A DNA stretch of 64,000 nt from Dactylosporangium siamense (GTDB taxonomy: Bacteria; Actinomycetota; Actinomycetes; Mycobacteriales; Micromonosporaceae): positions 62,001 to 126,000 of the forward strand of contig NZ_BONQ01000081.1 of NCBI RefSeq assembly GCF_016862795.1, given 5' to 3'. Position 1 is the first letter of the stretch. Every line of letters begins with the position of its first letter. Under the pieces are notes generated by a model. That model saw nothing but the letters and a program-made list of their open reading frames with translations, had not been told where the DNA came from and made no database searches. The translations under genes and the position numbers were made by a program. This document shows positions 1 through 7,734 of this stretch, one piece after another.

Positions 1-329
1 GCCGGCGACGGCAGGTGGCGCAGGAAGGCCAGGACGGTGAAGTAGCGGTTCCGGTCGGTGATGTCGACCTCGGACGGCTCGCGCAGGCGCCGCTGCAGCT
101 CCGCCTCGCCGGCCTCCGTCAGCGACAGCGTCTGCCGCGGTGCGGCGGCGACGCCGGGCTCGACCCGGCGCTCCAGCTGGCCCGCTGCCTCCAGCCGGGC
201 GATCGCCGGGTAGAGCGCGCCGTCGCTGACCGCCCGCACGTGGCCGGTCAGCGCCTTGATCCGCTCCTTGAGCTCGTAGCCGTGCAGCGGCTCCTCATGC
301 AGGAATCCCAGGATCGCCAGCGCGAGCAT
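1..329 (-). CDS. PadR family transcriptional regulator (3' end beyond window)
   Basis: The protein starts MLALAILGFLHEEPLHGYEL, the standard first helix of PadR repressors (winged helix, residues about 1-85), followed by the wing and the LEAAGQLERR recognition region. The C-terminal dimerisation helix runs off the window. A GGGAGG ribosome site lies six bases before the chosen ATG; an in-frame ATG at 350 would add seven residues but lacks such a site. It is divergent from a MATE exporter, and a large palindrome lies between them, so it probably represses the exporter and itself, as PadR/LmrR proteins do for drug pumps. The inducer is unknown. Confidence 0.9.
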   Translation of the reverse strand, partial: MLALAILGFLHEEPLHGYELKERIKALTGHVRAVSDGALYPAIARLEAAGQLERRVEPGVAAAPRQTLSLTEAGEAELQRRLREPSEVDITDRNRYFTVLAFLRHLPSP

Positions 330-375
330 GCCCGGCCTCCCGTCCGTCATTGCCGTCCGCTGGCCCAGCCTATAT

Positions 376-412
376 CGTTTCGCGATACCTCGATTCGAGG
401 TATTACGAAACG
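376..412. promoter_or_regulatory. 37-bp nested palindrome, probable PadR operator
   Basis: The core ATACCTCGATTCGAGGTAT (385-403) is a perfect 9-bp inverted repeat around one base. It is nested in a second repeat, CGTTTCG (376-382) with CGAAACG (406-412), on the same centre at 394. A further half-site, CGAGGTA, overlaps the ribosome site of the MATE gene start at 422. The position between a padR gene and an exporter makes autoregulation and exporter repression the natural reading. Confidence 0.75.
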
Positions 413-421
413 AGGTACGTC

Positions 422-1831
422 GTGGGTCATCTCCGTCCACTGCTGCGGCTCGCACTGCCGAACTACGTCGCCCTGCTCTCCGCGGTCGTGGCCGGCATCG
501 TCGACGTGGCCTGGGTGGCCCGGCTCGGCCCCGCCGCGGTCGCCGCGGTCGCCGTCGCGACGAACGTCGAGAACGCCCTGCTCGGCGTGATCCTGCTGGT
601 CAACGGCGGGGTCGTGGTGGTGCTCGCGGGCCGGATCGCGGCCGGCGACCGCCCCGGCGCGCGGGCCGCGATCCGCGCGGCCTGGCGAATCTTCGCGGCG
701 CTGACGCCGGTCGTCGTGCTCGCCGGCTGGGCGTTGCGCCGTCCCCTCGCGGCCCTCTTCCTGCCCGGACCCGGCGCGGCGAGCCTGGCCGTGGAGTACT
801 TCGCGGTGTCGCTGCCGGCCGTCGCGATCTTCTACGCCCAGCAGGTCGTCGACGGCATCTTCGCCGGGCACGGCGACACCCGCACGCCCATGCGCCTGGC
901 GCTGGTCGCCAATGCCCTGCTGGTGACGCTCGACCCCGTGGTGATCTACGGGTGGGGTCCAGCACCGGCATGTGGCGTCGTGGGTGCCGCCGTCGCGACC
1001 GCCTTCGGACGCGCGGTGGCGCTGGCGATCGGCCTGCTGCTCCTGCGCCGCCGTCGAGCGTTCACCGAGCCGGCGGGGCCGACCGGATCCGCGGTGCGGG
1101 CACTGGTGGCGACCGGGGCGCCGATCGCCGGGGACTTCCTGGTGCGGATGGCGGGCGCCCTTGCGGTCGTCGCACTGGTCGGCCGGTTCGGCGTGACGGC
1201 GGTCGCCGCGTACGGCATCGGCATGAAGGCGCTGTACTTCGCAACGATGGCCTTCTACGCGATCCGCAACGCCGCGACGATCCACACGCCGCGCGTCCTC
1301 GGCTCGGTCGGTGGCGAGGCCGGCGGCGCGGTCGGCGGCGAGGCGTCGGAGGCACGGCGGCAGGCGGTCGGGCGGCAGGTCCTGCGACTCGCCCTCGGCG
1401 CCGGCGTGCTGGCGGGCGTGGTGTTCGCCGGGTCGGCCGCGCCGCTCATGCGGCTCTTCACCGGCGACGCCCAAGTGATCGCCGCCGGCACGGTGTTCCT
1501 GCGCTGCGTCGGCGGCTACCTCGTGCCGATCGCCGGGGTGATCGCGCTCGGCGGCTTCCTCGTGGCGTCCGGGCGGGGCGCACGGCTGTTCGCGGTGACC
1601 GTCGTCGGGATCACCGCGCAGACCGTGCTCGGCTGGTCCCTCGCCACCGCGATCGGCCTGCCCGGCGTCTGGCTGGCCATGGGGCTGAGCGCGCTGCTGC
1701 AGCTCGGGCTCGTGCTGCGCCTGGCCCGGCTGGGCCCGCGCCGCCCGGCGGTCAGGAGCGCTGCCAGCCGAGCGCCGGTGCCACCGGGTGGACCACGTCG
1801 TGCAGGATCTGCTCATACCCGGTCCGGTTGA
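422..1831 (+). CDS. MATE family efflux transporter
   Basis: A 469-residue, very hydrophobic protein with about twelve predicted membrane helices. It begins MGHLRPLLRLALPNYVALLS and has the MATE-type ALPNYVALLSAVV...VDVAWVARLGPAAVAAVAVA opening helices and the QQVVDGIFAGHGDTRTPM loop between helices 5 and 6. MATE proteins export cationic drugs in exchange for Na+ or H+. GTG at 422 was chosen because GAGG lies just upstream and the family N-terminus aligns there; an upstream ATG would place coding sequence over the operator. The last 25 residues are low-complexity and may be an extension beyond the usual end. Likely controlled by the neighbouring PadR. Confidence 0.88.
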   Translation: MGHLRPLLRLALPNYVALLSAVVAGIVDVAWVARLGPAAVAAVAVATNVENALLGVILLVNGGVVVVLAGRIAAGDRPGARAAIRAAWRIFAALTPVVVLAGWALRRPLAALFLPGPGAASLAVEYFAVSLPAVAIFYAQQVVDGIFAGHGDTRTPMRLALVANALLVTLDPVVIYGWGPAPACGVVGAAVATAFGRAVALAIGLLLLRRRRAFTEPAGPTGSAVRALVATGAPIAGDFLVRMAGALAVVALVGRFGVTAVAAYGIGMKALYFATMAFYAIRNAATIHTPRVLGSVGGEAGGAVGGEASEARRQAVGRQVLRLALGAGVLAGVVFAGSAAPLMRLFTGDAQVIAAGTVFLRCVGGYLVPIAGVIALGGFLVASGRGARLFAVTVVGITAQTVLGWSLATAIGLPGVWLAMGLSALLQLGLVLRLARLGPRRPAVRSAASRAPVPPGGPRRAGSAHTRSG

Positions 1832-2040
1832 ACTCGTACGGCAGCTCGAGGCGCAGCTCCTGCACGGCCGCGTCGGCGCAGAGCCGGTCCACGATCTCGG
1901 CGCCGGTGCCGACGACGGCGCGGTGCTCGCGGAGGTGCGCGAGCCGCGCGGTCACGAAGTCGTCGATGCCCTCGCCGGAGACGAAGTCGCGGCCGGCCGA
2001 CGCCGCCCAGCGGACCGACCGGAGGCTGGCGCACGGGCCT
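1752..2040 (-). pseudogene. C-terminal remnant, possibly of a luciferase-like (LLM) oxidoreductase
   Basis: An open stretch of about 95 codons on the minus strand runs from an in-frame TAA near 2040 to a stop at 1752. It has no good start and reads RSVRWAASAGRDFVSGEG, VVGTGAEIVDRLCADAAV, ELRLELPYEF, then YEQILHDVVHPVAPALGW. This pattern (a VGT loop, a short strand and a terminal APALGW) resembles the end of flavin-dependent LLM oxidoreductases. It overlaps the 3' end of the MATE gene by 80 bases, as expected for a remnant. The family call is tentative. Confidence 0.4.
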
Positions 2041-2052
2041 TAGTGTCGAACG

Positions 2053-2499
2053 ATGCGGAGACGGGCGCTGACGGCAAGTGCGGTCGTGGTGGCGGTCGCG
2101 GTGGCGCTGGTCGTGACGCTCAACCGCGGCGCCGACGGGCGCGACGCCACGCCGCTGGCGACGGTCACCAGCTACCTGCGGGCCCTGTCGGGCAACGACC
2201 GGGACGCCCTGGCCGCGCTGGCGGAGCCATCCGGCCGCGGCAGGACGGCCGGTGAGCAGGCCATGATCGACGACCAGCTCGCGCGCTACGGCGGGAAACC
2301 GCTGGTCGTCGCGTCGGTCGCGTTCGTCAACGCGTTGTGGGCGACGGTCGGCGGCGCCTGCCAGGCCGTGTTCCGCGGCACCATCGGCGGGCAGGCGTCG
2401 GCGTTCGTCATCGGCATGCAGGTGAAGCCCGAGGGTGGCTGGCAGGTCACGTTCGTCGACGAGCGTTTCCCCGCGCCGGACACCCCCGGGTGCACCTGA
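2053..2499 (+). CDS. Exported or membrane-anchored small protein, NTF2-like
   Basis: A 148-residue protein with a clear N-terminal signal or anchor helix (MRRRALTASAVVVAVAVALV) and a soluble domain of about 120 residues. The domain pattern TVTSYLRALSGNDRDALAAL, then a beta-rich part ending in GGWQVTFVDERFPAP, resembles the NTF2/SnoaL-like fold found in many actinobacterial secreted hypotheticals. Two cysteines (GGACQAVF and the C-terminal PGCT) could form a disulfide outside the cell. It converges on nrdB with only four bases between stops. No enzymatic function can be assigned. Confidence 0.7.
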   Translation: MRRRALTASAVVVAVAVALVVTLNRGADGRDATPLATVTSYLRALSGNDRDALAALAEPSGRGRTAGEQAMIDDQLARYGGKPLVVASVAFVNALWATVGGACQAVFRGTIGGQASAFVIGMQVKPEGGWQVTFVDERFPAPDTPGCT

Positions 2500-2503
2500 G
2501 GAC

Positions 2504-3502
2504 TCAGAAGTCGTCGTCGAAGGTGACCGTGCCGCTGACGCCGACCTGGTACGCCGACACGCGCCGCTCGAAGAAGTTCGACAGCTCCTGCACGTCCTGC
2601 AACTCCATGAAGGCGAACGGGTTGCGGCTGCCGTACATCGGCGCAATGCCGAGGGTGGCGAGCCGCCGGTCGGCGACGTGCTGCAGGTACAGCCGCATGT
2701 CGGGCAGCGACATCCCGGAGACGCCCTGGTCGAGGAGGTCCGCGGCGAACTGCACCTCGCACTCGACGGCCTCGGCGAGCATCTGCCGGACCTGCTCCCG
2801 CAGGCCGGCGTCGAACAGGTCGGGCTCCTCGGCACGGACGGTCTCCACGACGTCGAACGCAAACGCCATGTGCATCGACTCGTCGCGGAAGACCCAGTTG
2901 GTCCCGGAGGCGAGCCCGTGCAGCAGGCCGCGGGAGCGCAGGAAGTACACGTAGGCGAAGGCGCCGTAGAAGAACAGGCCCTCGATGCACGCGGCGAAGC
3001 AGATCAGGTTGAGCAGGAACGCCCGCCGGTCGTCCTTGTCGCGAAGCTCGCGCAGGTCGGCGAGGGAGTCGATCCAGCGGAAGCAGAACTCGGCCTTGCG
3101 GGCGATCGACGGGATGTTCTCCACCGCCGCGAACGCCGCGGAGCGCTCGGCGTCGTCGGTGACGTAGGTGTCGAGGAGGTTCAGGTAGAACTGGACGTGC
3201 ACGGCCTCCTCGAACAGCTGCCGGGACAGGTAGAGCCGGCCTTCTGGGCTGTTGATGTGGTGGTACAGGTTGAGCACGAGGTTGTTGGCCACGATCGTGT
3301 CGCCGGTGGCGAAGAACGCGACCAGCCGCGACACCAGATGCCGTTCCGCGGCGGACAGGCGGGCCAGGTCGGCGAGGTCGGTGTGCAGGTCGACCTCCTC
3401 GACGGTCCAGGTGTTCTTGATGGCGTCCCGGAACCGGTCGAAGAAGTGCGGGTAGCGCATCGGCCGCAGGGTCAGGTCCATGCCGGGGTCGAGGAGGGTC
3501 AC
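2504..3502 (-). CDS. nrdB: Ribonucleoside-diphosphate reductase class Ia, beta subunit
   Basis: The 332-residue small subunit holds the di-iron/tyrosyl radical cofactor that starts nucleotide reduction. With GTG at 3502 as start the ligands are D68, E99, H102, E174, E208 and H211, with Y106 four residues after H102. All spacings equal those of E. coli NrdB (D84, E115, H118, Y122, E204, E238, H241). The motif LTLRPMRYPHFFDRFRDAIK is typical of actinobacterial NrdB. GTG overlaps the nrdA stop (GTGA), implying translational coupling; an internal ATG at 3481 would cut conserved residues LLDPG. The C-terminus ends FERRVSAYQVG...FDDDF, the tail that docks in NrdA. No nrdS-like gene follows. Confidence 0.97.
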   Translation of the reverse strand: MTLLDPGMDLTLRPMRYPHFFDRFRDAIKNTWTVEEVDLHTDLADLARLSAAERHLVSRLVAFFATGDTIVANNLVLNLYHHINSPEGRLYLSRQLFEEAVHVQFYLNLLDTYVTDDAERSAAFAAVENIPSIARKAEFCFRWIDSLADLRELRDKDDRRAFLLNLICFAACIEGLFFYGAFAYVYFLRSRGLLHGLASGTNWVFRDESMHMAFAFDVVETVRAEEPDLFDAGLREQVRQMLAEAVECEVQFAADLLDQGVSGMSLPDMRLYLQHVADRRLATLGIAPMYGSRNPFAFMELQDVQELSNFFERRVSAYQVGVSGTVTFDDDF

Positions 3503-5799
3503 TGGCACGCCTCGCACGACTCGGGGTTCTCCAGCGAGCAGGCGACCGCGTCGGGGACCGTGAGCACGGGCACGGTGGCCTGCTGGATCCTTGTCGCGGG
3601 CCGGGAGCGCAGGTAGTACGTCGTCTTCAGGCCCGCCTGCCAGGCGTACAGATACATCGAGGACAGCTTGCCGATGGTCGGCGTGCTCAGGAACAGGTTC
3701 AGCGACTGCGACTGGTCGATGTACGGCGCCCGGGCCGCGGCCAGGTCGATCAGCGCCCGTTGTGGCAGCTCCCAGGCGGTGCGGTACAGCTCCCGCAGGT
3801 CCGCGGGCAGCTCGGCGACGGCCTGCACCGAACCCTCGGCCCGCTTGATCTGCTCCCGGATCGCCGCCGTCCACAGCCCGCGCCCCTTGAGCTCGCCGAC
3901 CAGGTGCGTGTTGACCTGGAGGAACTCACCCGACATGGTCTCGCGCTTGAACAGGTTGGACACCTGCGGCTCGATGCACTCGTAGCAGCCGGCGATCGAC
4001 GCGATCGTGGCCGTCGGCGCGATGGCGATGAGCAGCGAGTTGCGCAGCCCGGTCGCCGCGACCCGGGCCCGCAGCGCGTCCCAGCGCGGGCCCTCGGTCG
4101 GCGCGCCCCACAGGTCGGGGTGCAGCTCGCCGCGGGCGGCGCGGGTCTCGGCGAACGCCGGGTGCGGCCCGAACCGCTCCGCGAGCCCCGCCGACGTTTC
4201 GAGAGCGGTCAGGAAGATCTCCTCCTGGACGCGGGTCGACAGCTCCCGCGCGCCGGGCGAGTCGAACGGCAGCCGCAGCGTGAAGCACGCGTCCTGCAGG
4301 CCCATCAGCCCGAGGCCGACCGGACGCCACCGCGGGTTCGACGCCGCGGCCTGCGGCGACGGGTAGTAGTTGACGTCGATGACCCGGTCGAGGAACAGCA
4401 CCGCGGTGCGGACGGTCCCGCGCAGCTTCTCCCAGTCGACGCCGCCGGCGGTGACGTGCGCACCGAGGTTGATCGAGCCGAGGTTGCACACCGCGGTCTC
4501 GTCGTCGCTGTTGACCTCGAGGATCTCGGTGCACAGGTTCGACAGGTGGATGGTGTTGCCGGGCTCGCCGGTCTGGTTCGACAGCGCGTTGGCGCGGTCC
4601 TTGAACGTCATCCACCCGTTGCCGGTCTGTGCCAGGGTGCGCATCATCCGCCCGTACAGGTCGCGCGCCTTGACCGTCTTCACCGCGTGCTTCTCGGCCG
4701 CCCGGTAGGCCTCGTCGAACTCGGCCCCGAACAGGTCGGGCAACGACGGCGCGTCGGACGGGTCGACCAGCGACCAGTCGGCGTCGGCCTCCACCCGGCG
4801 CATGAACTCGTCCGGGATCCAGTTGGCGAGGTTGAGGTTGTGGGTGCGGCGGGCGTCCTCACCGGTGTTGTCCCGCAGCTCCAGGAACTCCTCGACGTCC
4901 GGGTGCCACGGCTCCAGGTAGACGCACGCGGCGCCCTTGCGCCGGCCGCCCTGGTTGACGGCGGCGACCCCCGCGTCGAGCGTCTTCAGGAACGGCACGA
5001 TGCCGTTGGATTTTCCGTTGGTACCGCGGATCAACGCCCCCCGCCCACGCACCCGCGACCACGAGATGCCGATCCCGCCCGAGAACTTCGACAGCTTCGC
5101 GACCTGGTGGTACCGCTCGTAGATCGAGTCCAGCTCGTCGCGGGGCGAGTCGACCAGGAAGCACGAGGACATCTGGGTGTGCACGGTGCCGGAGTTGAAC
5201 AGCGTCGGCGAGCTCGGCAGATACGCCAGGCTCGACATGAGCCGGTAGAACCCGATCGCCTCTCCGGGTGTCGTGCTCAGTCCGCACGCCACCCGCAGCA
5301 GCCAGTACTGCGGCGTCTCCACCACCAACCTCGACGAAGGGTGGCGCAGCAGGTACCGGTCGGCGACGGTGCGCAGCCCGAAGTACTCGAACCGCAGGTC
5401 GCCGTCCGGGTCGACGGCGTCGTCGAGCTTCCTCGCGTGGCGGGCCACGAACCCGGCCGTGTCGTCGCCGATCAGCCCCTGCTGGTGCGCATGCCGGATC
5501 GCCTGGCTGAAGCTCGCCACGCCCTGGCCGCGGACCTCCTTGTCGACGTACGCGGCCAGGAGCCGCGCCGCGAGCCGCGAGTACTGCGGCTCCTCGCCGA
5601 TCAGCTCGGCCGCGGTCTGGATCGACAGCTTGTCCAGCTCGGCCGTCGTGGCCCCGTCGTAGAGGCCGCTGATCGTCTTCGTGGCGACCCGCAGCGGGTC
5701 GACGTCGGCCAGGTCACCGCCCCACCGCTCGACCGCCTTGACGATCTTGTTGACGTCGACCGGCTCCAGGTCGCCGTCGCGCTTGCGCACCCGCATCAT
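3499..5799 (-). CDS. nrdA: Ribonucleoside-diphosphate reductase class Ia, alpha subunit
   Basis: The catalytic subunit, 766 residues. Residues about 1-92 are an ATP-cone (RVRKRDGDLEPVDVNKI), the allosteric activity site. The active site is intact: C213 (SSCFLVD) and C438 (VCNLGSINL) as the redox pair, N421, C423 (thiyl radical) and E425 in SNLCTEIL. The C-terminal ESCEACQ carries the shuttle cysteines C762 and C765. The first of two adjacent ATG codons follows GAGGGGAAAC. Upstream lies about 140 bases of leader and then a cobalamin riboswitch, so expression should fall when B12 is plentiful, when a class II enzyme encoded elsewhere can take over; that arrangement is known in Streptomyces coelicolor. 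Confidence 0.98.
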   Translation of the reverse strand: MMRVRKRDGDLEPVDVNKIVKAVERWGGDLADVDPLRVATKTISGLYDGATTAELDKLSIQTAAELIGEEPQYSRLAARLLAAYVDKEVRGQGVASFSQAIRHAHQQGLIGDDTAGFVARHARKLDDAVDPDGDLRFEYFGLRTVADRYLLRHPSSRLVVETPQYWLLRVACGLSTTPGEAIGFYRLMSSLAYLPSSPTLFNSGTVHTQMSSCFLVDSPRDELDSIYERYHQVAKLSKFSGGIGISWSRVRGRGALIRGTNGKSNGIVPFLKTLDAGVAAVNQGGRRKGAACVYLEPWHPDVEEFLELRDNTGEDARRTHNLNLANWIPDEFMRRVEADADWSLVDPSDAPSLPDLFGAEFDEAYRAAEKHAVKTVKARDLYGRMMRTLAQTGNGWMTFKDRANALSNQTGEPGNTIHLSNLCTEILEVNSDDETAVCNLGSINLGAHVTAGGVDWEKLRGTVRTAVLFLDRVIDVNYYPSPQAAASNPRWRPVGLGLMGLQDACFTLRLPFDSPGARELSTRVQEEIFLTALETSAGLAERFGPHPAFAETRAARGELHPDLWGAPTEGPRWDALRARVAATGLRNSLLIAIAPTATIASIAGCYECIEPQVSNLFKRETMSGEFLQVNTHLVGELKGRGLWTAAIREQIKRAEGSVQAVAELPADLRELYRTAWELPQRALIDLAAARAPYIDQSQSLNLFLSTPTIGKLSSMYLYAWQAGLKTTYYLRSRPATRIQQATVPVLTVPDAVACSLENPESCEACQ

Positions 5800-5939
5800 G
5801 TTTCCCCTCGTCATCCGGGCACCAGAGGCCGGACGGACGCACGGGGGAGCCGCCACTGAAAGACGCGCGAACGCGCGCCCGGCGATGGCGTCAGCCGACC
5901 CGCGCGGCGTCCGACCGCCGCACACCGGTCGGCGTGCGG

Positions 5940-6130
5940 CGCGCTGGCAGGTCTTCGGACTCGCGGGCGTGACCTTCCGGTCGCCTACTGGCCGTCGCTT
6001 CCCAGACCTCGCGGTCCAGTGCTCGATGACGGCGGTCGTTCCCACTCACCGCTGCGGGGCAGTCCCGGATTCACACCGGGTTCCCTGTTGCCACGACCGA
6101 CCCCGGAGGCCCGGCCGAACCAGCTGCGTG
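5940..6130 (-). ncRNA. Cobalamin riboswitch controlling nrdAB
   Basis: Read on the minus strand, this segment contains the hallmarks of the B12 aptamer in order: GGCAACAGGGAACCCGGTG, AATCCGGGACTGCCCCGC, AGCGGTGAGTGGGAACGA, GCACTGG, GGTCTGGGAAGCGACGGCC, AGTAGG and GAGTCCGAAGACCTGCC. It ends about 140 bases before the nrdA start. A CGCGCG-AA-CGCGCG stem (5864-5877) and GC-rich repeats in the remaining leader could form the expression platform. Adenosylcobalamin binding is expected to switch the class Ia genes off. Confidence 0.95.
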
Positions 6131-6136
6131 CACCAC

Positions 6137-6165
6137 CATATATGGGAGGGGTACAGAATGTGCAA
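6137..6165 (-). promoter_or_regulatory. nrdAB promoter
   Basis: On the minus strand TTGCAC (6165-6160) and TATATG (6142-6137) are separated by exactly 17 bases, matching a vegetative sigma-factor promoter. Transcription would start near 6130, just before the riboswitch aptamer. The -10 overlaps CCATATATGG (6136-6145), a palindrome whose ATATAT core resembles half of an NrdR box; NrdR binding is only a guess. Confidence 0.6.
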
Positions 6166-6197
6166 CACCAGATCCTGTGCCGGCGTGTCGTCTGCGG

Positions 6198-7091
6198 CTA
6201 TTGGTACGTCGGGTCGCTCCAGCGGCCGACGCTGCGGGAGCGGACCGGTTCGATGAAGCGGGGCGCGGCGCTGTGCGGGTGGCCGGGGCCCCAGTTGGTG
6301 GCGTCGCCGTGCATCTGCACCCGGGCGTTGTCGGTGTACCAGTCGACGAGGTCCGCGTCGGAGCGCACGATCCAGGTGCAGCCGGTCTCCGCGTCGGCGG
6401 TGAAGTCGCCGTGGCGGATCAGCGGCGGCCGCCAGAAGTACGTGCCGGGCCACATCTGGCCGAAGTTGTAGTCGAAGCCGCCGTCGAGGCAGTACGCCTC
6501 CTCGGAGCACGGGTGGTGGGCGAGGGGCACTTCGCGCCAGCCGGGTTTGGCCTTGATCAGGCGGGTGTAGAAGCCGGTCTTCTCGTCGCGGTGCAGCAGC
6601 TTGATGTACAGCCCGGGCACGGGGGTGCCGCCGAGGTCGAAGCGCATCGGGCTGCCGTCCTTCACGTCGATCCACGGCATGTCCGCGGTGTTCAGGACGA
6701 CGAGGTGCTGGTCGGGCCGCACGGTGTCGCGGCCGGTGTCGGCGAGGTCGAAGTGCCAGTCGCCGTACTCGCGGAACAGCAGGATCTCCGTGCCGGCCGT
6801 GGCGGTGACCGGCGGTGTCCAGACGCCGGCGGGTGCGGTCCAGTAGCCCTGCGGGCCGAGTGTGGTGCCGCCGATGACGACCTGCCCCGACAGGACGTAC
6901 CACTCGGTGTCGGCGTGGTGCACCCCGGCGGGCCGGGACCAGTCGCCGGTGAACCGGACCTTCAGCGAGGCGGAGCCGTCCTCCTCGTCGTAGCTGAGGT
7001 TGCGCTGCTCGGCGGGGCCGGTCGCGTGCTGGAACTCGGCGACGTGCCAGATGAGGTCGCGCTCATCGATGATCTCCACGTGCGGGCGCAT
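6198..7091 (-). CDS. Bicupin protein (DUF4437-like)
   Basis: A 297-residue protein starting MRPHVEIIDERDLIWH behind GGAGG. Two cupin barrels are visible: residues about 50-110 (HHADTEWYVLSGQVVIGG, then GYWTAPAGVWTPP) and about 165-240 (HHPCSEEAYCLDGGFDYN, then GTYFWRPPLIRHGD). The HHADTE and HHPCSEE motifs provide His/Glu metal ligands in both halves. Such bicupins often act on small acids or aromatics, but the substrate here is not predictable. It is divergent from a TetR regulator that is translationally coupled to a racemase-fold enzyme, so all three are probably one regulated catabolic unit. Confidence 0.8.
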   Translation of the reverse strand: MRPHVEIIDERDLIWHVAEFQHATGPAEQRNLSYDEEDGSASLKVRFTGDWSRPAGVHHADTEWYVLSGQVVIGGTTLGPQGYWTAPAGVWTPPVTATAGTEILLFREYGDWHFDLADTGRDTVRPDQHLVVLNTADMPWIDVKDGSPMRFDLGGTPVPGLYIKLLHRDEKTGFYTRLIKAKPGWREVPLAHHPCSEEAYCLDGGFDYNFGQMWPGTYFWRPPLIRHGDFTADAETGCTWIVRSDADLVDWYTDNARVQMHGDATNWGPGHPHSAAPRFIEPVRSRSVGRWSDPTYQ

Positions 7092-7152
7092 GCGGCCTCC
7101 AGACTCGACTTCTCGGGTTTCCGGTGCGGAATGTATCGCTTACGAGTTTCGA

Positions 7153-7165
7153 GTACAAGGTGTAC
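7153..7165. promoter_or_regulatory. Small inverted repeat, possible TetR operator
   Basis: GTACA-AGG-TGTAC lies in the 85-bp divergent gap between the bicupin gene and tetR, 12 bases before the tetR start. The arms are short (5 bp), so assignment rests mainly on position. Confidence 0.35.
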
Positions 7166-7176
7166 CGTCAACCCTC

Positions 7177-7734
7177 GTGACCCGACCAGGCCGCCCCGCC
7201 GGCCCCACCACCGACACCGAGGCCGTGGTGCTCACCGCGGCCCTGGAGCTGCTGCTGGCCGAGGGGGCCGCGGCGCTGACCGCGCAGCGCCTGCACCAGG
7301 TCACCGGTGTGTCCCGCTCGACCGTCTACCGGCACTGGCCCACCCCGGCCGCCGTCCTCGCGGCCCTGATCGACGTCGCGCCGCTGCCGCCCGGCGAGGC
7401 GTCCGGCGACCTCGCCCGCGACCTGCACGCCGCCGTCGACCAGCTCTGCGACCGGCTCCGCGACCGGCCCGTCGGCGCGTTCCTGCAGGCGCTGATCGTG
7501 GCCGCGGCGACGGACCCGGCCGCCGCGCAGCTGCGCCACCGCTATGTCGGCGACCTGCTCGCGCCGTTCCACGCGGTGCTGCGCGCCGCCGGCGTGGCCG
7601 CCACCGACCGGGACGACGCGGTCGCCGCGATCGTCTCCCCGCTGCTGCTGGACGCGCTGCTGCTGGACCGGCCCGCGGCACGCACCAGGGCGCACCGCAT
7701 CGTCGACAGCACCGCCCGGAGGCTGACCCCGTGA
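7177..7734 (+). CDS. TetR/AcrR family transcriptional regulator
   Basis: A 185-residue protein. After a Pro/Thr-rich lead the HTH is plain: ALELLLAEGAAALTAQ, then VTGVSRSTVYRHWPTPAAVL (residues about 35-55). The C-terminal ligand domain is helical and ends ARTRAHRIVDSTARRLTP. GTG at 7177 gives the normal family length; codons before it carry no TetR homology. Its TGA overlaps the next gene's GTG (GTGA), so regulator and enzyme are co-translated. It faces the bicupin gene and probably represses both directions. Confidence 0.9.
   Translation: MTRPGRPAGPTTDTEAVVLTAALELLLAEGAAALTAQRLHQVTGVSRSTVYRHWPTPAAVLAALIDVAPLPPGEASGDLARDLHAAVDQLCDRLRDRPVGAFLQALIVAAATDPAAAQLRHRYVGDLLAPFHAVLRAAGVAATDRDDAVAAIVSPLLLDALLLDRPAARTRAHRIVDSTARRLTP

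Noticed and set aside
347-1816. Very long antisense frames over MATE, nrdA, the aromatic genes and others (several of 300-700 codons)
   Set aside because: Arg/Gly/Pro/Ala-rich translations with no family signal, exactly opposite well-supported genes; an artefact of high GC content.
6136-6145. NrdR box at the nrdAB promoter
   Set aside because: Only the ATATAT core fits; the flanking CACA/TGTG halves and a second box are missing.
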